Assembly (NCBI RefSeq): GCF_024679245.1 | Contig: NC_090173.1 | Span: forward strand, 14,015,501 to 14,079,500 | DNA: 64,000 nucleotides | DNA from: Pseudorasbora parva | Lineage: Eukaryota > Chordata > Actinopteri > Cypriniformes > Gobionidae | Direction: 5' to 3' | Shown here: in pieces, positions 9,501 through 19,459 of the stretch | Numbering within the stretch: the stretch's first letter is position 1 | Layout of the letters: each line of letters begins with the position of its first letter | Notes under the pieces: generated by a model | Told to the model about the DNA's origin: nothing | The model's input: the letters and a program-made list of their open reading frames with translations, nothing else | The model's database searches: none | Translations under genes and position numbers: made by a program

Positions 9501-12379
9501 CTAGGTTTCCATTCCGTGAACTTGTTTGGAGGAGCGTCGCACGATAATGAACCAGATGATGTTGTTCAGATGATGCAGTGTGTGTTTGTTGTATTAATTA
9601 GAGGATAAATGAGCCTAGACCTATTGATTCATGTTTGAAACAAGGACCCATACAATCTCCTGAGGAATTTCCAACCAGGAAATCCCAACAATCTCATTGG
9701 TCAAGTCTACCCCAGGAGATTGTGACTACTCCCAGAGCTTAAAAAAGAGACAGCTCAGATCCACTCCCTCTCTTCTTTTTATCCCTCATGGACATGACAC
9801 GCGCCTGTGGGCTTCTGCCCTGCAGGCCACCAAACAGGCCACCAAACTCCTTAAGGAGTTTCTTTGTGGGACCATCAGGTCTCCTGTTCCACACACATAT
9901 TTGACTCGATGTGTATGGAACAGGAGACCTGATGGTCCCACAAAGAAACTCCTTAAGTCCTACACACACAGCAAGGATGCCACCACATGGCCAGGAGGGT
10001 GCCCACAGGCCCCAACACTTCATGTGGACCTTCTTCTACCATCAGAGTCTTTGAAAGTTCACCGTCATTCCTTCACTCAACACAAAATAAATTGTGCCTT
10101 TCATAATAAAGGCGTCTAGAGGATGATGGACAGGTGCAGGGAATCTGGGGAGAGAGGGAGAGATAACGAGGAAGTGTGTTCAGGTGGGGGACAGGGAGAA
10201 TCATGGGAACCGCAGTCCAGGACAGGTGTGTGGGATCAGGGTTCAGACGGTTGAGCAAGGACTGAACCTGGGTCCGCTGGCATGAGACTCAAACACTTTA
10301 CCAAGAAGGCTAAAGGCTGCAACCTCTAGGATCAGTTGCTAGAGTGTCTCTTGAGATCAGAGAAGTGAGGTTAACTCGAACAGCGACTATAGCTGGCCTC
10401 CATTACATAGAGTAATCTAATATTTAGAAAAGCATGCCATTCACTCTATCAGTTGCTTTACCCTGAAACTTCTCAAGCACTTCCCGCAGATAACGTGTCT
10501 CATCAATAATTTTCTCTTCGCTCAGTTTCTTGCCCATTCCAAAATCTCGAAGAGTTGAGATAGCAAATCTTCTCATTTCCTTCCAACTGTCGCCATTGGC
10601 AAAGATTATTCCTGTGGAGAAACATTTTGTATTCATAAATCACCAAAGAGGACGATGGGTGCTGATCTACTCCACCAGAACCTATTTGATGATCAGGTAA
10701 ATAAATCATTAACAACAATAAAACATTGTGGAAGAGTTCCCTTATGAGTTCCCCTCTGTTAAAAAAAGTAAACTAGTAAGGTTTTTTTTTTTTTTGCTCT
10801 ATAATTAATCTCAAGCATCAGTGCACATCATGTTGTCTCATATTAGTCAGGCTGATGTTTTACCAAATCCTTGATTGACGTCGTGGAATATGGGGGTAAT
10901 GTCTCTTTCCCCGAATTCTTCCGCCTGGTTCACAAGTGCTTGTTTGACTGTTTTGTGTCCGGCCAGAACCACAACCTTCTTGCGTCCAATATGCACTTTG
11001 AACACTGGGCCGTATTTTTTGGACAACTGTGAAAAAATGTTGCATAACTTACTCATGCATTGATTTTTTTTTTTTTTTATCTGTCAGCAACTGAAATTTT
11101 GAAAGTGGAACTTAAAATATGGGAAAGTTTCTTAGTCATTGATTTTTACTTCAAATGCAAGCTTATCTAGATATATACTCTTAAAATAAAGGTTTTCACA
11201 GTGACGCACTTATTAAAAAAAAAAACTTTTGTGGAATGGAAAGATCCCATGGATTTTAAAGCTTCTTAGTGGAACAATCAATACCAATAAAGAACCTTTA
11301 TTTTTAAGAGTTAACAGAGATTGTAATCATATACATGACAGGAAAAGTATATAATGTCATATTATATGAAATCATTCATCCAACTTTCAAGTAAATGTGA
11401 TCACTGGAATTTAGTACTTGTTGCACTTCCTTCAAAAATTAAATATTGTTGGAACTAATAAAATCACCTACACTGTAAAAAAAAAATATTTAGAAAAAAA
11501 GTTAACTGGTTGCCTTAAAATTTTGAGTGAATGAACATTTTTTGAGATTCGATAACCTTTATTAAAATATTATTGAAAGATTTTGTAAGCATATTGGGTA
11601 ATTGTCTGTTTTATATTTCTGATGACGCAGTGAAACATGCCAAATAGTGCTATTTTCATGATTTATCAAATTTTTGATGTGGTTCAGATACAATAATATT
11701 TTGAGTTTCTATTTATTAAACAAAATTCCTTCATTGTATCAACTCAAATTTTTAATTTAAAAAAACTCAAAATTTTAAGGCAACCTGGTTACTTACTTTT
11801 TTAAGTTAAACCAACAAAAACAGTGTAATAAGACTTAAATATCAGATTGTTTTGCGACAAAAGTGATGATAAATCAATGTTTATATAACAAAACAAAATG
11901 CTAACATTTTCGTTTTTAGAAAAAAAATAAAAAATAATTATATATATATAATTATTATTTTTTTCAATAAACAAGTCACAAAAACAAGCACTGGAAAACA
12001 TGGAAAGCAAAGACAAAGTAATAGAAAACTTTTGGATATCCTAAGAATGTGTACAGGATTTCTACTGGGATTCTATCATAATTTGTAATGACTTAAAAAA
12101 TGGTCTTGTCTTTCTGGAATCTGAATATATCCTGTTAGGATCCACTATAACAAAAAATTACCACAAGATACAGAAACATACTTCCCAGAGGCTCATGTGA
12201 AGCTGTCTGAGGTCCAGTAGGAGCAGGTTCCCCAGCAGTGGCAGTGGTTTGGGTCCTGGAGGGTCTCCAGGAGAGCTGGAGCTGAAGGAGAATAGATAGA
12301 CAACCAAAAACAACAGCACAACAGCAAGTAAAGCTCCTGTGGTGGATACATGCATGAGAAGCGTTTCCACTAAAGCCAT
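566..12379 (-). CDS. cyp2k-like: Gene A: CYP2K-like cytochrome P450, exons 1-5 (3' part outside window)
   Basis: Microsomal cytochrome P450 monooxygenase of family 2; fish CYP2K enzymes hydroxylate fatty acids and xenobiotics at the ER membrane. Exons on the minus strand are 12182-12379, 10864-11026, 10462-10611, 5752-5912 and 566-745 (198, 163, 150, 161 and 180 bp), the same lengths as in gene C. Each is bounded by AG/GT and free of stops, giving 284 residues. Seen in order: N-terminal membrane helix (residues about 8-26), proline-rich hinge PPGPKPLPLLGN, VVVLAGHKTVKQAL block, exon 3 with WKEMRRFAISTLRDFGMG, exon 4 with [22 protein letters not shown] chose the Met at 12379 because it aligns with the starts of C and D; an in-frame Met at 12397 is possible. 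Exons 6-9 (I-helix, ExxR, heme loop) would lie left of base 1, so integrity cannot be judged. Introns 3 and 4 are 4-5 kb and full of transposons. Confidence 0.85.
1050..1180 (+). mobile_element. tRNA-derived SINE (head and short body)
   Basis: It shows a pol III A-box-like TAGCTCAGTTGGTAAAGC and, about 45 bp on, a B-box-like GAGTTTGATCCC, followed by AGGGAACACATG as in HAmo-type cyprinid SINEs (recalled, not searched). There is no proper cloverleaf or CCA, so it is a SINE and not a tRNA gene. It abuts the 3' tail of the Rex3 copy. Confidence 0.6.
1197..2035 (-). mobile_element. Rex3 (RTE-clade) LINE, 5'-truncated, reverse transcriptase fragment
   Basis: On the minus strand an open frame (about 2030 down to 1216) encodes the C-terminal half of a non-LTR reverse transcriptase: FVDLEKAFDCVPR, GLRQGCPLSPVQF and the catalytic FADDVV are all visible, followed by the EFKYLGVLF thumb motif. 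The element ends in GATG repeats (plus-strand CATCCATCCATC), the signature tail of fish Rex3. The frame runs straight from HELWV into the 3' UTR, so a stretch upstream of the normal stop has been deleted. It is 5'-truncated and cannot move by itself. Confidence 0.85.
2498..2676. repeat. Near-perfect palindromic (foldback) element
   Basis: Arms of about 80 bp (2498-2577 and 2596-2676) are reverse complements with few mismatches, e.g. ATAGTTTGGTCACC...GGCTCTTTAG against CTAAAGAGCC...GTGACCAAACTAT, separated by a loop of about 18 bp. This looks like a foldback MITE. Confidence 0.75.
3150..4315 (+). mobile_element. L2-like LINE, degenerate 3' half
   Basis: In shifting frames the plus strand carries decayed reverse-transcriptase motifs: a YxDD-like CYTDDIQIY near 3200, then SRLDYCNVLF and LQYIQNSAARL (3560-3670). 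It ends with AAGGCGCTATATAAATTAAA, the typical 3' end of fish L2/CR1 elements. There are several frameshifts and stops; it is a relic in intron 4 of gene A. Confidence 0.65.
4341..5362. repeat. Four copies of a palindromic GTTGCCT-n2-AGGCAAC motif
   Basis: A hairpin-forming 16-18-mer next to a GGTACAATG-like box occurs near 4350, 4700, 5152 and 5348. The second copy is in the opposite orientation. The pattern suggests subterminal repeats of an unclassified DNA transposon, but I could not define its ends. Confidence 0.45.
5945..6135 (-). mobile_element. tRNA-derived SINE-like repeat, copy 1
   Basis: Read on the minus strand it shows an A-box-like stretch (TTAGCCTCCTTGTTAGAGTG) and a B box GGTTCGAGTCCC. 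Homologous to 10240-10410. It starts about 30 bp upstream of exon 4 of gene A, inside intron 3. Confidence 0.5.
6400..6631. mobile_element. hAT-type miniature element, one end only
   Basis: Its right end (GGTGGCCTTAA.TACTATGTAC read inverted, ending GGACCCAC) and body match the complete copy at 12737-13108. The left end is missing, so this copy is truncated. Confidence 0.6.
6653..7278 (-). mobile_element. Non-autonomous hAT element carrying a decayed BED-finger ORF
   Basis: Ends TAGGGCTGGGAC... and ...GTCCCGGCCCTA are inverted repeats, flanked by an 8-bp target duplication with one mismatch (GCTATTTC / GTTATTTC), the hAT hallmark. A 98-residue minus-strand frame (6852-7148) resembles the N-terminus of an hAT transposase with a BED zinc finger (KFCFKKRMDGS, VCKLYNKEFAYHRSTSSLKYH). 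The second zinc cysteine reads Tyr and the His pair is incomplete, so the finger is dead. The catalytic domain is absent. Confidence 0.75.
7287..8683. other. No gene recognised (intron 3 of gene A)
   Basis: AT-rich sequence with only short chance frames. A CAGTGGTTTTCAAAC-like stretch with a T-rich run near 7305-7360 resembles the end of an hAT miniature element. Nothing else is supportable. Confidence 0.5.
8692..9220 (+). mobile_element. hAT-like miniature element with conserved small frame, copy 1
   Basis: It begins GTAGCCTGACAAGCC and ends TTTCTAGGCTA, short inverted termini. It is flanked by an 8-bp duplication with one mismatch (GTGCTCAC / GTGCTCAT). The full body is repeated inverted at 16116-16647. 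Both copies keep the same open frame on one strand (about 60 residues, containing TAELRLRASSKHRNWRTAA); whether it is translated is unknown. Confidence 0.7.
9640..10110 (+). mobile_element. Unclassified LTR-like segment with long hairpin
   Basis: The segment has a TTAAAAAAGAGAC promoter-like stretch, a long hairpin (separate entry) and an AATAAA signal near 10085 followed by CATAATAAAGGC. This layout resembles an LTR or a retroelement 3' end, but no TG..CA boundary or second copy is visible. The short frames here are not convincing genes. Confidence 0.3.
9850..9957. repeat. Long hairpin, ~46-bp arms
   Basis: Arms 9850-9895 and 9912-9957 are reverse complements with about one mismatch (CTTAAGGAGTTTCTTTGTGG at the outer end of both), around a 16-bp loop. 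The transcript of either strand would fold into a very stable stem. Confidence 0.9.
10115..10410 (-). mobile_element. LTR fragment joined to SINE-like repeat, copy 2
   Basis: 10115-10235 reads, inverted, like 27370-27480 (CCCATGATTCTCCCTGTC and CTTCCTCGTTATCTCTCC against related strings there), a piece of a fish LTR. 10240-10410 matches the SINE-like repeat at 5945-6135 (AAGGCTGCAACCTCTAG shared). Both lie about 50 bp or more downstream of exon 3 of gene A. Confidence 0.45.
11176..11311. mobile_element. Tc1/mariner-type MITE
   Basis: CTCTTAAAATAAAGGTT at the left is matched inverted by AACCTTTATTTTTAAGAG at the right, flanked by TA. It is 136 bp long with no coding capacity, in intron 1 of gene A. 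Confidence 0.65.
11469..11827. mobile_element. MITE with ~50-bp inverted ends
   Basis: CACTGTAAAAAA... with GGTTGCCTTAAAATTTTGAG inside is mirrored at the right end (CTCAAAATTTTAAGGCAACC ... CAGTGTA), flanked by TA. There is no coding frame. In intron 1 of gene A. Confidence 0.65.
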
Positions 12380-12570
12380 AGTCCGAGAGATCTCCACAAC
12401 TGTGTATTCACAAAAAAATAAAATAAAACATGTGTGAAGGTATTTTTAAGATCAAGGTGTCTTTACATGCTGAAAGTGTAAAGGGAGGAGCTGACCACAA
12501 TTCACACGACATCAGCTGACCATGTGGACCAGAGTTCACATCTACCTCACACCTCCTCTAAACCAAAACA

Positions 12571-12646
<76 letters not shown>
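12571..12646. repeat. (TG)n microsatellite upstream of gene A
   Basis: About 38 TG units, some 190 bp upstream of the gene A start codon. The interval 12380-12570 is the likely proximal promoter; I see no convincing TATA box in it. Confidence 0.95.
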
Positions 12647-12650
<4 letters not shown>

Positions 12651-12736
12651 AAATATATTTTAAAAACAAATATTCTGCCAGAAGTGAACTAAACCTGATA
12701 AAACCAAAGTTTCTACACTCTTAGAATTAAAGGTTC

Positions 12737-13108
12737 GGCCCCACTTTATATTAGGTGGCCTTAAGTACTATGTACTTACATCAAAAAATAAGTACAATGT
12801 ACTTGCTGTGTTCAAATTGTATTGCCAAACACTTCTGCTGATATTGAGGTGGGATACGGGTAGAGTTAGGGACCGGTGTGGTGGTGTGTGTCAGTTTAAG
12901 GGTAGGGTTAGGTTTAAGGGAAGTACCAACTGTGTAATTACAAATGTAACTACAGAAATTAATTACAGATGTAAATACATGCAAGTTTTTTTTTAAAATG
13001 TAAGTACAATGTAAAAACATGTATGTACACAATAAGTGAATTGTATCAAATGATTAATTACAAATGTTAGTACATAGTAGTTAAGGCCACCTAATATAAA
13101 GAGGGTCC
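12737..13108. mobile_element. Complete hAT-type miniature element
   Basis: It is flanked by a perfect 8-bp duplication AAAGGTTC (12729-12736 and 13109-13116). The ends are inverted: GGCCCCACTTTATATTAGG at left and, read inverted, GGACCCTCTTTATATTAGG at right. 372 bp, non-coding. Same family as 6400-6631. Confidence 0.85.
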
Positions 13109-13116
13109 AAAGGTTC

Positions 13117-13780
13117 TAAATGTTCTAAAGACTTTATATATTCTCACTCATATTGTATCCATTTAGTTATTAATTATAATTACATAATTCTATAATTACT
13201 TATTTTAATTACATTTTATAAATGAAACAACTTGTATACATACCCATAAACCGCTTTACAAGTAAAAAAGTAAATTTGCATTACTTAAAAAAATGACCCT
13301 ATTTGCTTTGTTAGCACTGGCTTTAGAGTGAACAATTAATCTGTGCAAGTTAATACACATTAAAACAGTTTTCTGTGGTAATCTTTAATCAAATTCTGAC
13401 AAGTAACTTCTGGTCTGGAATGGCATTCCTTCTTAAATTACGTCAGTTTGACCGCTTAGGTTTGAAAATCCTTTACCACTCCCCTCCAACCGTTAGTCTG
13501 CTATGAGCGAGAGATGGCAAGGAGGAGCGCTGAAGTGAAACTTAAAAAAGATAATTAAATGTCCTAATTTAACTCAGGCCTAATCCTGGCTTGATCTAGG
13601 CCCTGACTGTGAAATCAGGCATTTATATTCTTTCTTCTTTTATATTTATATTGTGTTCACCATTCTTTGTGAATGATGAAAATGAGTGATTCCTGAGATT
13701 TTTGAATATAAAGAAAAAACACAAATATAATTCAAGGGATGAATCTGATTTACAACTATCAACTTTATTGTAAAAAGAGA
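13117..13780. other. Intergenic spacer between genes A and B
   Basis: AT-rich. I see no exon or recognisable element; the first 100 bp downstream of gene B are A/T-rich without a clear poly(A) signal. Confidence 0.5.
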
Positions 13781-13782
13781 TT

Positions 13783-15330
13783 TCACAACCGCTTTACTGC
13801 ACACAGTTTGTATGGGTTCAGGTTCAGGGTGAAGCCCACAACTGGTGTGAGATCCAGATCATCTTCAGACACTCCAGGAGGAGGAGTGAAGCGGAAATGC
13901 TGAAGGAGGGAAGCGAAGAACAGGATCTTCATCCTTGCCAAACTCTCTCCAGCACAAACCCTGAAGCCTGAGAAAGAGAAAAAGTCACACATTTCTACAT
14001 ATCTTTTTTTGTGATGTGTAATGCCTGAGTACTTTTGAGAATATTATAGCTTTTTGTCTTTATCAGAAAGAAAAAGAGAAAATCAAGAAGAGATAATCAA
14101 CTTTCATTTTAGACCATTTAAAAAGGTTATTTCATGAATAAAGAAAACAATCAAGCCCTACATTAAGGAAAGTAGTACCTGGAGAGAAGGACAGGAAGAC
14201 GTCTCTTTTGATAAGTCGTCCACACTCATCCAGGAAGTGTTCGCAGTTAAAGGTGTGGGGTTTTTCCCATTCAACTTCATCCCACAGTACAGACATTAGA
14301 AGAGGAAATATGCATGTGCCCTGCTCAAGGAAAAAGATCACATCTTGATATTTTTATATGGTGTGGTATTGAAACAGGATCAATGAATCTACTGTCACTT
14401 AATATCCTAACTAAATTGATAATCAAAGCCTTATTCAATATTTATCTTCCTATATTATTATAATGATTCTTTCCAGTTATGACTTTGCTCTGAGGTCACT
14501 GTGATGTAATTCTAGTTATGGTGGCGACGACTAGTCTACCTAGTTTGGCGAAATGTGTGAAAAGTTGCTTACATTGCATTTTATCTGAGCCAATAAGAAT
14601 GATGTTGATGGACCTTGAAAACAGTATAACCGTTGGGACAATTGTATATACGTTAGGGCGGGGCAACGAGGTGAGCGAGGGAGCGCAGCCTACGAAATCC
14701 TTGTGAGACTTAAAGCTGGCTTCTGCTGTTGAAACTGCAAACTATTCTTAAGTACATTTTTCTTTTAATTAATTACACTCTTGACTCTTGGTCTCATTTT
14801 TCACTACTGATCCCCCACTACTGGGAGATTGCATTTGGTGGGTAAAATGTATGTTATTTTGGCAATGTTGCCTGCTAAAATTCATATTCCTGGGTATAGG
14901 TCTATATATATCACATAGCTGAGGTTGCTTCAAACTGCGGACATGGAAAACAACCCTCGGGAAAAACGCAGACTTGGCAACACAGTGCATTTTAGTTCTG
15001 TTGACATTTACCAACTAACATTATGCAACACTCTGTTGCTCTGATTGGTTATAGGTCTATTCACTTGATGTCTATTCTAGTTTGGTTGAAACACGGCTCA
15101 TAATTACAGCCCAAAGTAGCAGAATCACTCATATTCTGATTAGAATTGAGTATAATGATGTCATGCTAGTATGTTAACCTTCTTGATGAAGTATCCATTG
15201 AAGTGCATATCCCTTCTGGTCATATGAGGGATACTCATGGGTACAATATTAGCCAGTCTCTGGGTTTCATGGATAACAGCATCTGTATACGGTAAGTTGT
15301 TCACCTGATCAATCTCCTCTTAAACCCAGT
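13783..15330 (-). pseudogene. Gene B: CYP2K-like pseudogene, exons 7-9 only
   Basis: Three exons on the minus strand match gene C: exon 7 at 15179-15330, exon 8 at 14179-14320 (142 bp, as in C and E), exon 9 at 13783-13967. The heme loop is intact (FSPGFRVCAGE) and so is the ExxR helix (HETQR). Exon 7 has a TAA four codons in, where the others have His, and has lost 33 bp (11 codons) just before [13 protein letters not shown]; its donor is the weak GTTAAC. No exon 1-6 is found in the 5.6 kb upstream, which is repeats. It sits head-to-tail upstream of gene A, so it is a dead tandem copy. The 858-bp intron 7 holds no recognised gene. Confidence 0.85.
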
Positions 15331-15399
15331 CTGCAAACAGAACCTCTGAACTCAGCCCAATGGCACAAGATATGTTGAATGTCCATAGTATTTTTAATT

Positions 15400-15915
15400 C
15401 CAAATGGTATAGCACTTCTGAGAGTACTTTGACTAGGCGCAGTAAAACGTCCCGGGTGAAACATCCTCCCTCACATCTCCCCCTCCCCCCCTATTTACAG
15501 AAATGAGCGAGGGAGGGGGGGGTGAGGGAGGATTTTTCAGTCGTGAATTTTTACTCTGCCGAGTCGAAGTACTCTCAGAAGTGCTATTCCGCCATACATT
15601 ATAATTCTCCTTTTTATTCCGCTTAGAAAAGCGCCACGTTTTATTTTGTCACCATACTTGATTGTTCAACTACTCGTGTAAATGTATTTAAATGGGGAAA
15701 ACGTGGAGGTGTTTGGTCGCTTCTAACTTGATCTATGTTTGGTACCATAGTGAATGAACTGGGCTTAGTGTGCTGAGCTAAATGCTATCAGATCATCACC
15801 GCACGTCAGAGCAATTAAGTGCACGCACCGAGACGAGAGAAGTATGTATCAACTCGTTTTAGTTAAAAGAATAATAGTTTAATATGAAAAAGTGGTGAAG
15901 TATCCCTTTAAAGCA
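15400..15915. mobile_element. Palindrome plus one end of a piggyBac-like miniature element
   Basis: 15400-15447 (TAGCACTTCTGAGAGTACTT...) is repeated inverted at 15546-15596 around a G/C-rich 100-bp centre. Further right, GAAGTATCCCTTTAA at 15905 is a terminal motif ending in TTAA, like the family at 21770. Full element limits are not clear. Confidence 0.45.
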
Positions 15916-16115
15916 CATCTGCATGCAACCGTGTTAAGTGTGTGTTTGTGAAACACATGTGAAAGCAACATGAACGTTAGTAATATAACTCGTTGAAGAT
16001 GCTCTTAAGTGCAAAGATTCATCGTTATCTGGAAATGGAGCCCAGGTTAAGATCACAAAAATGTGCCTAAATAAAAATCCTCAGGCATTTTTTAATAACA
16101 AGTGGGCAAATAGAC

Positions 16116-16647
16116 TAGCCTAGAAATCTAGACGCACCCTAGCGGCAGCAAATTTAATTTGCCCACAAGTGTGGTCTAGCAACTCTCAATTACTATCTGA
16201 GCTTTATTCCTCAGAATCTGGACGGCCCAATCACATCGTGTATAGAGTCGGCGGGCGGGGCCGTAATGATGACGGCCGAGTTGCGTTTGCGTGCTTCTAG
16301 TAAACACAGAAACTGGCGAACGGCGGCGGCCTTTCGAATCAGCTCTGCCCACGCCTCCGGAAGACTTGGAGTTAAGCTTTCCTCTGAGAAAAGAACAAAG
16401 AGCGGCACTGAAGTCATTATTAAAAAGGGAAGATGTGTTCGGAGTTAAGCCGACCGGATACAGTTAATGTTTAATCAGTCCGCAAGCTCCCCTTCACCGT
16501 CGTTGCTCCGGTTGGTGTAGCGCTATCCTATCGCGTGCAGAGGGAGTTTGAAAGACAACCGCTTATCCCGCCCCTCGGATTGAGCCCTGTCTATGGTGAG
16601 TTTCCAGACCAAACATCTTGATGTGGGTCTGGCTTGTCAGGCTAAAC
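16116..16647 (-). mobile_element. hAT-like miniature element, copy 2 (inverted)
   Basis: Inverted copy of 8692-9220, flanked by an exact duplication AAATAGAC (16108-16115 and 16648-16655). The same small frame stays open (16266-16448), here starting MMTAELRLRASS. Confidence 0.8.
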
Positions 16648-16655
16648 AAATAGAC

Positions 16656-17150
16656 TATTCTAGGGCTATTATTTTATGCTGAAACAATTTTTGCTGTTTG
16701 CCAAGATGTATGTGAAACTCAGTAGAGTGTAAATTCCAAGATGATAAACATTTTTTATTGTGATATAGCATTTACTGAGTAAAGGAAACAAACTGAATAG
16801 TCAGAACTAGTCATTCTGTCTTATAATATTTCTGGTAAACACTGACCTGTTATTTTGTTTATTTGAGTAGGTCCATGTATGAACATCAACATCATGCTGG
16901 CGACAGCAAAAGGCCTGTTAAGTGTGTATTACTTTTCAACATTCACATGTCCATGTAAACAAAGTTTAGGGACTGAAATTTACCAATTTACCAACACATA
17001 TCTCAATAATGAGCCACACACTAACATTAGCTTTGAACAGATAAAGGAAATAAACACAGTAAACTTGGCCTAAATATACCTTATGAATAATAACTAAAAT
17101 ATGAACTGCATGGCATTTAAAAGTTAATGTTATTTAAACAATGTTATTCA
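16656..17150. other. No gene recognised
   Basis: AT-rich sequence with one 64-codon chance frame (16879-17073) that resembles nothing I know. It may be the 3' flank of the element to the right. Confidence 0.4.
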
Positions 17151-17152
17151 GT

Positions 17153-19450
17153 TCAGCAACTGCTACATTTTGCATTAATTGCCTTGCACTTGCATGCAGC
17201 AGAGCAACGCAGACAAGACTTTTTACATTTACATCGTGCACTCATACATCTTGATGCACAACTGCAGCTGATCATTTCCAAACAGTAGGCTGGGACTGGA
17301 GGAAGTAACATCAAGATGGGCAGCAGTGTAGAATCTTCCAGTCTACACCCCATTGTCTCTGGCAGAGGAAGGACATGATACAGCTTGTTTGCTTGGCGCA
17401 ACAAAGAAGTTTGGTAATGTGCTCGACGGATGTGAAACGATGTGCATCACTGATTGCCGGTAGACTTTCTGGAGCTTGGGAATGTACAAACAGGAGCTAC
17501 CTTGTCGTGTTCATGCTGGTTACAATGGGTGTGTGACATGCCTTGTACAAAAATAATTCAGCATCTTTGACAGTTCGCCTTGACCTATGCCTGTGAGCAG
17601 ATGATGATGTTTTTTGAAAACTTTCCAGCATGTTTCCTTCCCATGTACTAGAAGGTATGATGTTGTATCACAACCAGTCAAGGCTTGAAATGCAATGATG
17701 TATTCCACTGCACTGTCATCAAGCAAAAGTTGTTCCACAATTGAGTGAATTGGGATATATTTCCTTTTTGTAGCTGTACCTGCCTTCATCCAAATCTTTG
17801 AACAGGGCATCTTAGGAAAATGGGCCAGAAGCAGAACAAGGACATCTGTATCTCTTGCAGCAACCTCAATACTTGAGGATTGATTTTCAATACAATGAAG
17901 AACACTTTTTGTATCTGCTTCTTCATTAAGAGCTCTAAGGTTTTCTGTAATCACTGTTGGGTCAGAGGACTCCACCCTCTCCTCATCTGTAAAACTACCA
18001 GAGACAACAATGGACTTGTCCTCAGGAGCTTTCAAAATTAGTTGCTGTGATAGGAAATTTGGCAAATCTGCTCTGCTCTCATGATGTGCCATGAAGTTTT
18101 CCCACTTGGGTGAAAGTGCAACATCGTGGTTTTCCAATTGAACAGACCAATACTTGGCCATCGATGATTAGTGTGTCACAGGTTTAGGTTTACACTGTCT
18201 CTTCATTTCTCTGCTGCTCGTGATTGGATTATCAGCTGATTATCTCCTGCACCTGTCACTCGTTCCCTCTACCCTTTATATGGCCGGCTGTGTCTATCTC
18301 TTGTTGTCAGTTGATCATATACTTTGTTGTGTGAATGTCTCATGTTCTGTGGGCCTGTCCATGGGTTTTTTCTGTGCTTACCTGCTGACGTTTGTGTTCA
18401 GGAAACTTAAGACGAAGGGTTGGTAGCAGGACTCACTTGCTAAGCCTGGGATTTGTCTTTCGGTGATACTACCTGTTGGTCTCTGCCTGTTGGTGGTCTC
18501 CTCTTCCTGCGCACTCTCTGAGATTTGTGCTGTGCGCATGGGAACTGCCGTCAGAAAATATACAGTTTTTCACTGTCACACTAAGACTGTTTATGTTCGG
18601 TTCTCCAGGGTTTCTAATAAACTTTTCTTATGATCATCATAACAATTGAGTCCTCCTAGTCTCTGAGTTCCTGACACGGTGTTGATGTTGGACCAAGGTC
18701 CTCAACTGCAACACTTGGAGCACTCTATGCCAAAGCTTGTGGAACAGTTAAAAGTGGCTAAGTATATCTGAAAGATTAACCTGTCAGCCACTTTCGTATG
18801 CAGTGATTAGTCTCTGCATAATTTTTTGGTCTGCTGTGATGGATTTTTCAGCACTTTTGTGCTTGGAATCCTTGTTTGTTACTTCATTAAGTGAAGCAAA
18901 TGAACACAATTTTTGTTTTGGCAGAGGATCTCGAAATTGGACCTTTCTTGGCTCTGGACCAAGAAGCCTTTCTTCAATTAACTTATCCAGCTGTTTCTTG
19001 CCTTTTGTCTGAACACTTAAAAGGACTTGCTCAATTTCCTTGGTGGCAACATCTTTAGTTGCAATGTTCTGCAGGTCAACGTTCCCCAATGAGCATAGTT
19101 GGTGTGCCCGTGTGTCATGAAGAAAGGAATCATTCGCTTGAAGGAATGCAAGTGCAATTTCTGGAACACATGATATCATTCCTCTTCGCTTACTACAAAA
19201 CCTTTCTATGCTGGTTGTGCAAGTATGTCCCTTCTCAGTTTTAATGCAATGTGGATCAATTTCATTAACCATTCAGGGGCAGTGTATTTTGATATAAGTG
19301 AAGGTGCTTTAGGTTCTTATAGCAGGGTTGTCAAAGGGACATGTCCAAATTCTACTGGAACAAGCAGTATTTCCTGCTCTAGGTTGATGAAGTCATATGT
19401 ATTCCTAAGCTGTTGTTCAAGTTTCTCTATGAAGGTCGACCTTCTGCTTG
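17153..19450 (-). pseudogene. Broken multicopy-type ORF: PIN-like motifs and C-terminal cysteine-rich tail
   Basis: Minus-strand pieces in several frames belong to one protein type common in fish and other metazoan genomes as uncharacterised multicopy genes (recalled). N-terminal part 18784-19272: TTSIERFCSKRRGMISC, LHDTRAHQLCSLGN. Middle, split by an LTR: LIIDGQVL immediately after the insertion, then a frame change into 17520-18161 with the acidic-motif core LNEEADTKSVLHC, ARDTDVLVLLLAH and LTGCDTTS (a PIN-like nuclease pattern). C-terminal part 17153-17404: CSCASRCMSARCKCKKSC, a CXC-like cluster. At least two frame changes, one stop and an insertion: not functional. It could derive from a transposon; I do not know its function. 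Confidence 0.6.
18174..18676 (+). mobile_element. Probable solo LTR inside the broken ORF
   Basis: The segment runs TGTCACAGG...TTCCTGACA (TG..CA ends). It has a TATA-like CCTTTATATGG near 18275 and AATAAA near 18617, in LTR order for the plus strand. It interrupts the PIN-like frame exactly between ..GPTST and LIIDG. The expected flanking duplication is only partly visible (TAGTG / CGGTG). Confidence 0.6.
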
Positions 19451-19459
19451 GGTAACAGG

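Noticed and set aside
15415..15560. G-quadruplex-like or promoter CpG island
   Set aside because: The C-rich and G-rich runs are the two halves of an inverted repeat in a miniature element; no gene follows.
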